A stretch of DNA of 19,089 nt from an uncultured Candidatus Melainabacteria bacterium (GTDB taxonomy: Bacteria > Cyanobacteriota > Vampirovibrionia > Gastranaerophilales > Gastranaerophilaceae): the NCBI GenBank assembly GCA_934754855.1, contig CAKVJR010000020.1:1-19089 (forward strand), given 5' to 3'. Shown here one piece after another: positions 1 to 6,849 of this stretch. The position numbers were made by a program, and so were the translations under genes. The notes below the pieces were generated by a model. That model did not search any database. It was not told where the DNA came from and saw only the letters and a program-made list of their open reading frames with translations. The stretch's first letter is position 1. Each line of letters begins with the position of its first letter.

Positions 1-52
1 GGTTTATCCCCGAAATATCTGTTTTTATTTATCGGTTAAATTCGTGATTTAT

Positions 53-87
53 GGATTGCAACGAAAATCTGACGATTTTCTCGCAAT
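53..87 (+). repeat. REP-like palindromic unit downstream of dnaB
   Basis: GGATTGC at 53-59 and CGCAAT at 82-87 bracket a perfect 7-bp hairpin (GAAAATC 63-69, GATTTTC 74-80, loop TGAC). The outer ATTGC/GCAAT arms are also complementary. The same end motifs recur at 4546-4570 (inverted), 4697-4726 and 5130-5164, so this looks like one unit of a dispersed family. It lies 38 bases beyond the dnaB stop, and on the minus strand no U-tract follows, so it is not a standard terminator. Confidence 0.6.
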
Positions 88-125
88 ACCAATGAACGAG
101 TAAAACCTTGCCAACAAACTTATTA

Positions 126-1481
126 TCAGAATGTATTTGTTGAAACGGGTGATTTGAATTTCGTGATATTTGCTTGGAAGAGCAGGTTAATTGTGTCAAC
201 CGGACCGCTTCTGTTCTTTGCGACAATCAACTCCGCTTTGCCTTTCAAATCAGGGTTTTCCTTGTCGTAATATTCTTCTCTGTGAATAAACAAAACGATA
301 TCCGCATCTTGTTCGATTGCCCCCGAATCTCTAAGGTCTGAGAGCATCGGACGTTTATTATCACGTTTTTCGTTTCCTCTGGTCAACTGCGAAAGTGCGA
401 TAATCGGAACTTCAAGTTCTTTTGCAAGGATTTTTAAACCTCTTGAAATAGCCGAAATTTCTTGGTTTCTGTCATTCGGATTGTTGCCTTGCATAAGTTG
501 AAGATAGTCGATGACAATAAGTCCCAAGTTTTTTTCTTTCATCTTGAGTCGTTTGCATTTTGCTCTCATTTCGGTTACGGAAAGACCGCCCGTATCATCG
601 ATATAAATTTTTGAATCCGTGCTGAAAGTTTCCATAACTTTTGTGATTTTTTCCCAATCCTGAGGTTGAAGATGTCCTGAAGACAAGCGTCTTGCATCAA
701 CTTCCGCTTCTGATGCGAGAAGTCTTTTCATAAGTTCCTGTTTTGACATTTCAAGCGAGAATACCGCAACCGATTTGTCCGTTCTCAAGCCTACATTTTG
801 AGCAATGTTGAGGGCAAATGCCGTTTTACCCATTGCAGGACGTGCAGCGAGAATTATCAAGTTCCCGGGTTGCAATCCCGATGTCATTTGGTCAAAATCG
901 TAAAATCCCGTCGGAGTACCCGAAAGTTCGTCCATGTGGTTGTAACGATATTCGATTTCTTCGTAAGTTTTATAAACTAAATTTGTAATATTTTCAACTT
1001 CTGTTGTGTTTTTTTGCGATGCAACGCCGAAAATCAATTGTTGAGCACAGTCCAAAACCAAGGCAGGGTCATTGTTTTCGTAAGACATGTTCACAATTTC
1101 CGAACCTGCCGCAATCAAATTTCTCCGAATTGACATATCCTTGACGATATCGGCGTAATAGTTGACGTTGACTGTCGTTACAGTGTCTAATGCCAAATCC
1201 GTTACGTAATCACGCCCGCCGACATCTTCAAGTTTTCCAACTGTTTTCAATTTTTCGGAAACCGTTACGATATCAACAGGTTCGTTTCGCTCGTAGAGGC
1301 TTTTTACGGCGTCGAAAACATCTCTGTTTGCGGGCTTGTAAAAATCTTCGGGCTTAATCATGTCGGCAACTCTCGCATAAGCGGTCGGGCTTGTCAAAAC
1401 AGCACCAAGCAGTGCATTTTCGGCATCGATACTTTGCGGAACGAGTGCGTTATTCTTTTTTACCAATTCTTTTTTTGCCAT
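126..1481 (-). CDS. dnaB: Replicative DNA helicase DnaB
   Basis: DnaB is the hexameric 5'-3' helicase that unwinds DNA at the replication fork and recruits primase. The 451-residue protein has the family's usual length. The N-terminal all-helical domain (about residues 15-115, from SIDAENALLGAVL) is followed by a RecA-like ATPase domain. That domain has a Walker A motif ARPAMGKTAF (Lys219), a Walker B strand LIVIDYLQLM (Asp325), and the downstream SQLTRGNEKR and LRDSGAIEQDAD motifs typical of DnaB. No intein or insertion is visible. The start ATG (1479-1481) is preceded on the minus strand by AACAGGTTAG, a modest ribosome binding site. The cyanobacterial neighbour rplI is not adjacent; a small unknown gene lies upstream instead. 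Identity is certain from the motifs. Confidence 0.97.
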   Translation of the reverse strand: MAKKELVKKNNALVPQSIDAENALLGAVLTSPTAYARVADMIKPEDFYKPANRDVFDAVKSLYERNEPVDIVTVSEKLKTVGKLEDVGGRDYVTDLALDTVTTVNVNYYADIVKDMSIRRNLIAAGSEIVNMSYENNDPALVLDCAQQLIFGVASQKNTTEVENITNLVYKTYEEIEYRYNHMDELSGTPTGFYDFDQMTSGLQPGNLIILAARPAMGKTAFALNIAQNVGLRTDKSVAVFSLEMSKQELMKRLLASEAEVDARRLSSGHLQPQDWEKITKVMETFSTDSKIYIDDTGGLSVTEMRAKCKRLKMKEKNLGLIVIDYLQLMQGNNPNDRNQEISAISRGLKILAKELEVPIIALSQLTRGNEKRDNKRPMLSDLRDSGAIEQDADIVLFIHREEYYDKENPDLKGKAELIVAKNRSGPVDTINLLFQANITKFKSPVSTNTF

Positions 1482-1510
1482 AGTCTAACCTGTTCTCAAG
1501 AACATGCATG

Positions 1511-1539
1511 ATGATAATAAATCCGAGTTAAAATCTCAA
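1511..1539 (-). promoter_or_regulatory. Likely sigma70-type promoter of dnaB
   Basis: On the minus strand, TTGAGA (1539-1534) and TATCAT (1516-1511) are separated by exactly 17 bases, placing transcription start about 1500 and giving a short dnaB leader. The promoter is flanked by the 6-base inverted pair AACATG (1501-1506) and CATGTT (1540-1545), which could be an operator or chance. Confidence 0.5.
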
Positions 1540-1575
1540 CATGTTTTTTCTTGCAAAATCTTTTTCAATAATCCT

Positions 1576-1606
1576 CAAAAACCCAAAGCCACAAGGACTT
1601 CGGGTT
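1576..1606 (-). terminator. Intrinsic terminator of the small upstream gene
   Basis: Read on the minus strand, AACCCGAAG (1606-1598) pairs with CTTTGGGTT (1588-1580) around a 9-base loop, with one G-U wobble. A short run of T follows (to 1576). The poly-A on its other side means it could not terminate plus-strand transcripts well. It separates the 84-residue gene from dnaB. Confidence 0.65.
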
Positions 1607-1637
1607 AAAAAAAATTTTTCAAAATGATTGAGATATG

Positions 1638-1892
1638 TTACACTTCCACAAACAACTTTCTTCCGACAATATTCGGCTTATTGTTGTAATAGCCTGCGAA
1701 ATAGCCGCCTGCGAACGGTTGATTTTTGCCGTAAAATTCATTACGACGGTTCATTTGTTCCAAATTTTGGCTCAAAAACGGGTTAGCAAAAGGGTTTGCA
1801 TAACTTTGAGTCTTCGTTACCGGAGTCGCAATTTGAGTTGCTGATGTTGCTTGTGTCGCTCCGCTGAAAAAATTTTGTAATCCTTCAATCAT
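1638..1892 (-). CDS. Small uncharacterised protein, 84 residues
   Basis: Not recognised. It is accepted as a gene because it has a strong ribosome binding site (GGGAGATTAAGGA upstream of ATG 1892), its own downstream terminator, and non-random protein sequence. The first half is Thr/Ser/Ala/Gln-rich and likely flexible (residues 10-30), followed by a doubled NPF motif (YANPFANPFLSQ). The second half is aromatic and glycine-rich (FAGGYFAGYY), ending in the tail KPNIVGRKLFVEV. There is no Cys, no signal peptide and no membrane span. The tail looks like a conserved recognition or docking segment, but that is inference. A low-complexity chance reading frame is the alternative. Confidence 0.6.
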   Translation of the reverse strand: MIEGLQNFFSGATQATSATQIATPVTKTQSYANPFANPFLSQNLEQMNRRNEFYGKNQPFAGGYFAGYYNNKPNIVGRKLFVEV

Positions 1893-2049
1893 ATTCCTTA
1901 ATCTCCCTGTCCGAGAATATATTTAATTATTTTTCTTACGATGTCATTATTATAAATATATTTATTAAAATTTTTAACAATTTTTTGAAAAAATCGTGTA
2001 AATGACCGAAAATGTGGTACTGTATTTGTATGATTTATGAGGTTTTTTA

Positions 2050-2430
2050 ATGAATTGTCCTGTTTGTGGAAAGTCTTTAATTGTTGTCGAGAGAAATAAA
2101 ATTGAATTAGATTGGTGTCCCGAATGTCGTGGATTTTGGTTTGATGCTGATGAGTGGCAACTTTTGGGCGTCAAGGACGAAAAATATAACCCGTTTGCAT
2201 ACGAGGCAGTCAGAGTTAAGGGAGAAAAAGGCAGAAAATGCCCGATTTGCGGCAAAATTATGGAAAAAATCAAAGTCGGCGATACGATTTTGGACAGATG
2301 TCCGTCGTTGCACGGAGTTTGGTTTGACAAAGGCGAACTCGGCTGTTTCGTTAATTATGCCAATGCCGAAGAAACTTCGACAAAAACTGTAAAATTTTTG
2401 GGCGAGGTGTTCAACATAAAAAAATCTTGA
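2050..2430 (+). CDS. Double TFIIB-type zinc-ribbon protein
   Basis: The 126-residue protein contains two zf-TFIIB-like (PF13453-type) metal-binding modules. The first has Cys3-x2-Cys6 and Cys23-x2-Cys26, followed by the family signature GFWFDADEW. The second has Cys64-x2-Cys67 and Cys84, with Leu87 at the fourth position and His88 next to it, followed by GVWFDKGEL. The CPxxHG variant is common in this family and probably still binds zinc. Molecular function is unknown for the family. It precedes lemA and an M48 protease that also ends in a zinc ribbon, with 79 bases to lemA, so the three may act together. The start at 2050 gives the first Cys at residue 3, typical of this family. The ribosome binding site is weak (GAGG at about 2039-2042). 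Confidence 0.85.
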   Translation: MNCPVCGKSLIVVERNKIELDWCPECRGFWFDADEWQLLGVKDEKYNPFAYEAVRVKGEKGRKCPICGKIMEKIKVGDTILDRCPSLHGVWFDKGELGCFVNYANAEETSTKTVKFLGEVFNIKKS

Positions 2431-2436
2431 TATTTA

Positions 2437-2459
2437 GTGACAAGAAAGATTTATGTCAC
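2437..2459 (+). repeat. Small inverted repeat before lemA
   Basis: GTGAC (2437-2441) and GTCAC (2455-2459) form a 5-bp inverted repeat with a 13-base loop, starting 7 bases after the zinc-ribbon gene. It could be a weak RNA hairpin or an operator; no clear U-tract follows. Confidence 0.25.
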
Positions 2460-2509
2460 GAATGAAACAGATAAAATATTTTGTAAATAATCAGTAATAA
2501 GGAGAAAAA

Positions 2510-3079
2510 ATGTCACAAACAACAATCACTTTGTTAATTCCTATAATCGTTATGGGAGTAGTGTTTATCTGGGTTGCAACGGTCTATAACTCGCTCGTCG
2601 TCTTGAAAAACAGAGTTAAAAATGCGTGGTCGCAAATCGATGTTCAACTCAAACGCCGTTATGACTTGATTCCTAATCTTGTTGAAACGGTAAAAGGTTA
2701 TGCCGCTCACGAATCCGCAACGCTTGAAAAAGTTATTAAGGCTCGTCAACAGGCAATCAATGTTAACGGTGACAATGTTCAAAGCCGTGCTGCTGCTGAA
2801 AATGCACTCTCGGGAACATTGAAGTCTTTGTTTGCGGTTGCTGAAAATTACCCCGAATTAAAGGCAAATGAGAACTTCTTGCAACTTCAGGAAGAATTGA
2901 CTTCAACGGAAAATCGTTTGAGTTATGCCCGCCAATTCTATAATGATTCGGTTTTGGACTACAATAACCGCAAAGAAATGTTCCCCGTCAATATGATTGC
3001 GGCTGTTTTCAACTTTGAAAACAGAACCTTCTTTGAAGTGGGAGAAGAAGAAAAATCAACTCCGAAAGTCAGTTTCTAA
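2510..3079 (+). CDS. lemA: LemA family membrane-anchored protein
   Basis: The 189-residue protein matches the LemA family in length and layout. A single N-terminal membrane helix (about residues 6-27) is followed by the diagnostic stretch NAWSQIDVQLKRRYDLIPNL and then a long helical domain (VETVKGYAAHE, YARQFYNDSV) ending in a short tail. LemA proteins are exported helical bundles held by the N-terminal helix; their biochemical role is not established, but they are often encoded beside M48/HtpX-type proteases, as here. A good ribosome binding site AAGGAG (2499-2504) fixes the start. The protease gene begins 19 bases after the stop, so the two are very likely co-transcribed. Confidence 0.95.
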   Translation: MSQTTITLLIPIIVMGVVFIWVATVYNSLVVLKNRVKNAWSQIDVQLKRRYDLIPNLVETVKGYAAHESATLEKVIKARQQAINVNGDNVQSRAAAENALSGTLKSLFAVAENYPELKANENFLQLQEELTSTENRLSYARQFYNDSVLDYNNRKEMFPVNMIAAVFNFENRTFFEVGEEEKSTPKVSF

Positions 3080-3098
3080 CACGGTTTAAGGCAAATTT

Positions 3099-4526
3099 AT
3101 GTGGCAACAGATTGACGCAAATAAAAAGAAAAGCGGTATCCTGATTTTTACAATGCTCGGAATATTGCTCATTTTGGGTGCAGGTCTTGGCATGCTTATT
3201 TCGTGTTATAATAATCCGCCCGCAGCAAATTCGCTCGAAACATTGACCGATACGGAAATTTTGACGCTCGAAATGGCAATGTTGCAGGGGATTTTTTATG
3301 CTGCACTTGTTTGGATATTTTTGCTTGTAATTTCTGTTGTTGACGGCAAAAGAACTATTCTTGCCTTAAACCATGCCAAAAAAATTCCTGCAGGCACAAA
3401 TCGTATTCTTGAAAACGTCGTTGCCGAAATGTCGATTGCGGCAGGCTTGCCTAAACCGCCCGAAATTTACATCATCGACTGTATGATGCCGAATGCTTTT
3501 GCAACGGGTATGAATCCGAAAAACTCAGCAATTGCCGTTACAACAGGGTTGTTGACGACATTGGACAGAGATGAATTGCAGGCGGTTGTCGCTCACGAAA
3601 TTGCCCATATCGTCAATCGTGACACAATGTATATGCTTTTTGCTGGCATAATGCTCGGAACAATTGTTATCGTTTCTGATTGTATTGTCAGAAGTTTCAG
3701 AGGACACGGCCGTTCCCGTTCAAGTTGCAGTTCTTTCAAAGGCGGCGGTGCGGCTGTTTTGATTATGTTGGCAATTTTGGTATTTGCGATGATTGTTGCC
3801 CCGTTGGCGGCAAGATTGTTGTATTTTTCACTTTCCAAAAAACGTGAATACCTTGCAGATGCTTGTGCTGTGCAATATACAAGATTTCCGCAAGGACTTG
3901 CGACTGCACTTGCCAAAATTTCAGGCTCTGTTTATGTTTTCCGTGATGCGGACAAAGTAACTTCCGCAATGTACATTGTCCACCCGCTTGATACGGTTGA
4001 GTTGTACAAAAATCGCTATTCGATTTGGGGTGACTTGTTCTCGACTCACCCGCCGACAGATAAACGTATCGAAATTTTAGAAAAAATGACAGGTGCCGAT
4101 TTTAATGCTTATAGTGCCGCTTTTAGTAAGACATTCCGCCGTCGTAAGCCGATTATGAGCAAGGAAGATTTGTACGGCGTTAAACCGCTTGAAATCAAAA
4201 AACCGAATGCGGGCAAGCAATCTAAAGTTGACGGTTCGCTTGTTGCGGGGACGGTTGCTCTTGCTACTGTCGGAACGCTTGCAGATGTCAAGGCGAAAGA
4301 GGCAAAAGAATCAGAAGAGCAGAAAAAACAGGAATTTGTCGAACGTAAACGTGAGGCACTTGATACGGTTTGGAAAGCAAATAATTATATTTTCAAACAA
4401 TGTGCCTGCGGAACGAAGTTAAAATTCCCGCAAGAATATATGGGACAGGAGATTTCCTGCCCCCATTGCAATGCTTTGATAAAAGTTGAAAATGACGAAA
4501 ATCATGAAAATGACAGTGAATGCTGA
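3099..4526 (+). CDS. M48 (HtpX-like) membrane metalloprotease with C-terminal zinc ribbon
   Basis: The 475-residue protein is an integral-membrane zinc endopeptidase of family M48. Membrane helices are predicted at about 12-36, 61-82, 178-197 and 220-243. The active site HEIAH (His166, Glu167, His170) and the third ligand Glu250 in REYLADA are intact, and the STHPPTDKR motif near residue 310 is typical of HtpX. The proteins usually degrade damaged membrane proteins. It is longer than classical HtpX (about 290 residues). The extra part is a Lys/Glu-rich, probably coiled linker (about 390-430) and a zinc ribbon with Cys435-x-Cys437, Cys454-x2-Cys457. This ribbon follows the last membrane span by about 190 residues and should be on the same side as the active site. 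Lies 19 bases after lemA, with AAGG (3086-3089) as a modest ribosome binding site. It is not called htpX outright because of the added tail. Confidence 0.93.
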   Translation: MWQQIDANKKKSGILIFTMLGILLILGAGLGMLISCYNNPPAANSLETLTDTEILTLEMAMLQGIFYAALVWIFLLVISVVDGKRTILALNHAKKIPAGTNRILENVVAEMSIAAGLPKPPEIYIIDCMMPNAFATGMNPKNSAIAVTTGLLTTLDRDELQAVVAHEIAHIVNRDTMYMLFAGIMLGTIVIVSDCIVRSFRGHGRSRSSCSSFKGGGAAVLIMLAILVFAMIVAPLAARLLYFSLSKKREYLADACAVQYTRFPQGLATALAKISGSVYVFRDADKVTSAMYIVHPLDTVELYKNRYSIWGDLFSTHPPTDKRIEILEKMTGADFNAYSAAFSKTFRRRKPIMSKEDLYGVKPLEIKKPNAGKQSKVDGSLVAGTVALATVGTLADVKAKEAKESEEQKKQEFVERKREALDTVWKANNYIFKQCACGTKLKFPQEYMGQEISCPHCNALIKVENDENHENDSEC

Positions 4527-4542
4527 AATTTAAGAAGTAGCC

Positions 4543-4729
4543 GTCATTGCGAGCGATAGCGAAGCAATCCAGTGTTTCCTCATTCACTTGATAATATTTC
4601 CAATCTTGCCCACCTCGCCATAAATGTGACTACGTCATACTTCCGCCGACTCCTCGTCGCCGTGCGTATGACTTCGCACTCTGCTCGGTGTGCGCTGGAT
4701 TGCTTCGTCGTTGTACTCCTCGCAATGAC
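4543..4729. repeat. 187-bp element bounded by inverted REP-like units
   Basis: The ends are perfect 11-base inverted repeats, GTCATTGCGAG (4543-4553) and CTCGCAATGAC (4719-4729). A second perfect pair is GAAGCAATCCAG (4561-4572) with CTGGATTGCTTC (4695-4706). Inside lies another 7-base inverted pair, GTCATAC (4634-4640) and GTATGAC (4666-4672). The core contains CTCGCCATAAATGTG (4614-4628), which is repeated with one change at 19062-19076. There is no room for a transposase, so a BIME-like pair of REP units or a non-autonomous MITE fits. Confidence 0.7.
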
Positions 4730-4822
4730 AGTTACCGTTTAAATTTTTTATCAAATATCAGATAAAATCAATAACCCCGCATCAACGTAGGGACGTAGTT
4801 TTGGTTGACGAAACAACTTCAA

Positions 4823-4861
4823 AGCGGCTACTGTTTGAGCGAAGCGAGTTTAGCCGCTCAA
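4823..4861. repeat. Overlapping alternative hairpins
   Basis: AGCGGCTA (4823-4830) pairs with TAGCCGCT (4851-4858). The alternative TTGAGCG (4835-4841) pairs with CGCTCAA (4855-4861). The two stems share bases 4855-4858 and exclude each other. The region also has repeated GCGAAGCGA-like words. Confidence 0.45.
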
Positions 4862-4907
4862 GTTGAGTTTACAAAACGAGTCACGCAGTTGCAGCGGGCG
4901 GTTTTGC

Positions 4908-5008
4908 GGATTTGCGTAGTGCGAAGCGAAGCGTAGTCACGAAGTAGCAAAAACAAAAGTGAACGACAACGAAGTGAAGTGAACGGCTTGTTTTTGTGAA
5001 GCAAATCC
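4908..5008. repeat. Long imperfect nested palindrome
   Basis: GGATTTGC (4908-4915) is complementary to GCAAATCC (5001-5008), and inside it CAAAAACAA (4948-4956) is complementary to TTGTTTTTG (4988-4996). GAAG- and GCGAAGCG-type words are repeated between them. A transcript from either strand could fold into one roughly 100-nt hairpin. It is repeat-type sequence without coding sense. Confidence 0.5.
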
Positions 5009-5016
5009 AAGACAGC

Positions 5017-5040
5017 GGTACTTTTGCCGCCAAAAGTACC
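5017..5040. repeat. Perfect 10-bp hairpin
   Basis: GGTACTTTTG (5017-5026) and CAAAAGTACC (5031-5040) are perfectly complementary around a CCGC loop. On the plus strand TAAAGAAAAATTTTTT follows, so a T-run comes only 10 bases after the stem; terminator function for the upstream protease operon is possible but not canonical. Confidence 0.55.
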
Positions 5041-5081
5041 TAAAGAAAAATTTTTTATAAATCATCAAATCATAGAAATGT

Positions 5082-5106
5082 ATTGGTCGACTGAAGTCGA
5101 CCCTAC
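5082..5106 (-). repeat. 25-base dispersed repeat, copy 1
   Basis: The reverse complement of 5082-5106 matches 18966-18990 at 23 of 25 positions (GTAGGG...ACTTCAGTCGACCAAT). The copy here also contains a GTCGACTTCAGTCGAC imperfect palindrome. Its function is unknown. Confidence 0.55.
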
Positions 5107-5129
5107 GTTTTGATAAATGAATAAACAAT

Positions 5130-5169
5130 GGATTGCCACACTCCGCTGACGCTCCGTTCGCAATGACAG
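5130..5169 (+). repeat. REP-like palindromic unit
   Basis: GGATTGC (5130-5136) and CGCAATGACAG (5159-5169) are the same end motifs seen at 53-87 and 4697-4731. The interior differs and is GC-rich. The unit from GGATTGC to CGCAAT is 35 bp, the same as the unit at 53-87. Confidence 0.6.
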
Positions 5170-5180
5170 TAAACCCGATG

Positions 5181-5261
5181 TGTCATTCTGAGCCTTTAGG
5201 CGAAGAATCTATAAAACCATGCCAAAAACAGATTCTTCGGGATAAATCCCTCAGAATGACA
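5181..5261. repeat. 81-bp palindromic repeat of the GTCATTCTGAG type
   Basis: TGTCATTCTGAG (5181-5192) is complementary to CTCAGAATGACA (5250-5261), and GAAGAATCT (5202-5210) to AGATTCTTC (5230-5238). The left 32 bases (5181-5212) recur exactly at 8316-8347 after gatB, and a short further start of the motif (TGTCATTCTG) is at 5271-5280. On the minus strand an extra GGGAT/ATCCC hairpin forms, so it may help end trxB transcripts. Confidence 0.7.
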
Positions 5262-5294
5262 ATGTTCTCGTGTCATTCTGTCGAGTAACAAAAT

Positions 5295-6248
5295 TTATCT
5301 TTGAACTGTCAAAGTTTGTTGTTCTTCGAGGAATTTTACGCAACTGCAAGCGGCGATTGCTCCGTCGGCTGCTGCCGTAATAACTTGTCTGAGCGGAGTA
5401 TTTCTGACGTCACCTGCTGCAAAAACACCGTCAACAGAGGTTTGAAGTCTTGTATCCGTTTCAATAAAACCTTGCGGAGTTTGTTCGATTTGTCCGTTGA
5501 AGAGGTCAACATTCGGGGTAAATCCGATGTAGGGGAACACGCCGTCAGTTTTAATTTCTGTCATTTCATTGGTTTTAACGTCTTGGACGACGAGCGTTTC
5601 GACGTTATTTTCGCCCTTAATTTCAACGGGAATAGTATTCCAGACAAATTCGACTTTAGGGTTTGCAAAAGCACGTTCTTGAACGATTTTATCCGCTCTT
5701 AACTTATCCCGTCTGTGAATGAGATAGACCTTTGAGGCAAATTTTGTGAGATAGCAAGCCTCTTCGACGGCAGCATTTCCGCCGCCTATGACGCAAACTG
5801 TTTTGTCACGGTAAAAAGCACCGTCACAAACCGCACAATAACTTACCCCTCTGCCCAAAAATTCTTTTTCGCCTGAAATGCCTAATTTTGTTGCTTTAGC
5901 ACCTGTTGCAACAATAACGGTTTTTGCCTTAAAAATCGTATCCAAAGTTTCAATAATTTTGGGTTCGGATTTAAGGTCAACGGATTGAATTTCCTGCATC
6001 GGGAATTTTTCCACGCCGAATTTATCGGCATGCTCTTCAAATTTTTCCATAAGGTCATAGCCGCCGACATTCGGGTAACTCGGGTAATTTTCGAGTTCCA
6101 AATAGTTGCTCGGCTGCCCGCCAAACATCGTCAAATCGACGATTGCGGTTGAGATATTTCCTCTTGCGGCATAAATTGCAGCAGAAAGTCCTGCCGGTCC
6201 GCCGCCTAAAATAACGGTATCAAACGAAAGTTCTTTTTTATCGGTCAT
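5295..6248 (-). CDS. trxB: Thioredoxin reductase (NADPH)
   Basis: TrxB passes electrons from NADPH through FAD and a redox-active disulfide to thioredoxin in the cytoplasm. The 317-residue length is typical of the low-molecular-weight bacterial enzyme. Visible motifs are the FAD-binding GGGPAG (residues 15-20), the active-site CAVC (Cys138 and Cys141) with Asp142, the NADPH-binding VIGGGNAAVEE (153-163), HRRD (178-181) and the C-terminal FAD motif FAAGDVRN. The HRRDKLRA sequence supports NADPH use over ferredoxin-linked relatives that lack it. The gene starts 10 bases after an exported-protein gene on the same strand, so the two are probably co-transcribed. A ribosome binding site AAGGA lies just upstream of ATG 6248, inside the spacer. 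No thioredoxin gene is adjacent. Confidence 0.96.
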   Translation of the reverse strand: MTDKKELSFDTVILGGGPAGLSAAIYAARGNISTAIVDLTMFGGQPSNYLELENYPSYPNVGGYDLMEKFEEHADKFGVEKFPMQEIQSVDLKSEPKIIETLDTIFKAKTVIVATGAKATKLGISGEKEFLGRGVSYCAVCDGAFYRDKTVCVIGGGNAAVEEACYLTKFASKVYLIHRRDKLRADKIVQERAFANPKVEFVWNTIPVEIKGENNVETLVVQDVKTNEMTEIKTDGVFPYIGFTPNVDLFNGQIEQTPQGFIETDTRLQTSVDGVFAAGDVRNTPLRQVITAAADGAIAACSCVKFLEEQQTLTVQR

Positions 6249-6258
6249 AACAAATCCT

Positions 6259-6762
6259 TTACCATGAACTGAAAATGCTTCTAATGTCAGAACCTGATAC
6301 TTTGTAAGCCTTGAGCGTGTATTTCACGTTTTCGGTTTTTACGGGCATGCCTTTTTTGCAGGTTCGTACAACCATTGTATCAGAACCTGTGAAATTTGCC
6401 CCATTTAAAATTAATTTTGCCGTTTCGGTTACTGTTTCTTCGCCATCGCCTGTTACTCTTTGAAAGGTAAAAGTATCAGAGGTTGCATCTTTTACCGTAA
6501 TTGATGCACTTGCTCCCGAAATGGGGTTTGTTAATGTTATGACGTCATTGAGTTTTGATAAGTTCCAAATTTCGACGGACGATGGTGCAAACATTTTTTC
6601 GTTCGTCGTAACAGTCCTGACGGCAACGACTTTCCACGTTCCGAAAAATCCGATAGGCACCCTGTCACTTGCGGAAATACCTCCCGAAAGCGTTGTCGCT
6701 CCTGAAATTTGTCCGAAAATAATAATTGTTAAAATTGATAAAAAAGTAAACATTTTCTTCAT
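6259..6762 (-). CDS. Exported small beta-rich protein, lipocalin-like
   Basis: The family is not recognised with certainty. The 167-residue protein opens with a classical signal peptide (MKKMF, hydrophobic 5-17, probable cleavage near residues 21-22, GQISGA). The mature part has a GTWKVVAVRT strand followed by alternating polar/hydrophobic segments (DVITLTNP, ASITVKDA, TFTFQRVTG, AKLILNG, NVKYTLKAY). That pattern resembles lipocalin-like beta-barrel domains with their Gly-x-Trp motif; this is inference. There is one Cys (in VVRTCKKG) and no lipobox, so it is probably periplasmic. The start ATG at 6762 has no clear ribosome binding site and an AT-rich TATATAAAT lies directly upstream, so a leaderless mRNA or a start at Met4 is possible. 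trxB follows after 10 bases. Confidence 0.75.
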   Translation of the reverse strand: MKKMFTFLSILTIIIFGQISGATTLSGGISASDRVPIGFFGTWKVVAVRTVTTNEKMFAPSSVEIWNLSKLNDVITLTNPISGASASITVKDATSDTFTFQRVTGDGEETVTETAKLILNGANFTGSDTMVVRTCKKGMPVKTENVKYTLKAYKVSGSDIRSIFSSW

Positions 6763-6849
6763 ATTTATATAATTAATGTTTTTTTGGAATTTATCAACCC
6801 GAATATTTGTGTTATTATTTTGGCAAATATAAAAATAAGGAAAAATAAA

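Larger units (their letters stand above)
4527..5294. other. 768-base convergent intergenic region filled with repeats
   Basis: This gap lies between the 3' ends of the protease gene (plus) and trxB (minus). No convincing protein gene was found: the longest reading frame here (63 codons, minus strand, 4937-5128) runs through palindromic sequence and has no family resemblance. Almost the whole gap is inverted or dispersed repeats, listed separately: a REP-flanked element (4543-4729), nested palindromes (4823-5008), a perfect hairpin (5017-5040), a copy of a 25-base repeat (5082-5106), a REP-like unit (5130-5169) and an 81-base palindrome (5181-5261). Confidence 0.75.

Noticed and set aside
1635..1844. 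69-codon plus-strand reading frame
   Set aside because: It is the complement of the 84-residue minus-strand gene, which has the ribosome binding site and terminator.
2299..2313. Apparent loss of the fourth zinc ligand in the second ribbon
   Set aside because: The CPxxHG form is a common variant of this family, so it is probably not a damaged site.
4937..5128. 63-codon minus-strand reading frame in the repeat-rich gap
   Set aside because: It runs through palindromic repeats, has no ribosome binding site and shows no family resemblance.
4543..5261. CRISPR array
   Set aside because: The repeats are palindromic, differ in spacing and orientation, and lack regular spacers or cas genes.
5301..5702. 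133-codon plus-strand reading frame opposite trxB
   Set aside because: It is antisense to the conserved C-terminal half of trxB and its sequence is not protein-like in family terms.
6784..6849. 22-residue N-terminal extension of gatB from a TTG
   Set aside because: There is no ribosome binding site for it, while AAGGA serves the ATG at 6850, and the extra residues are not GatB-like.
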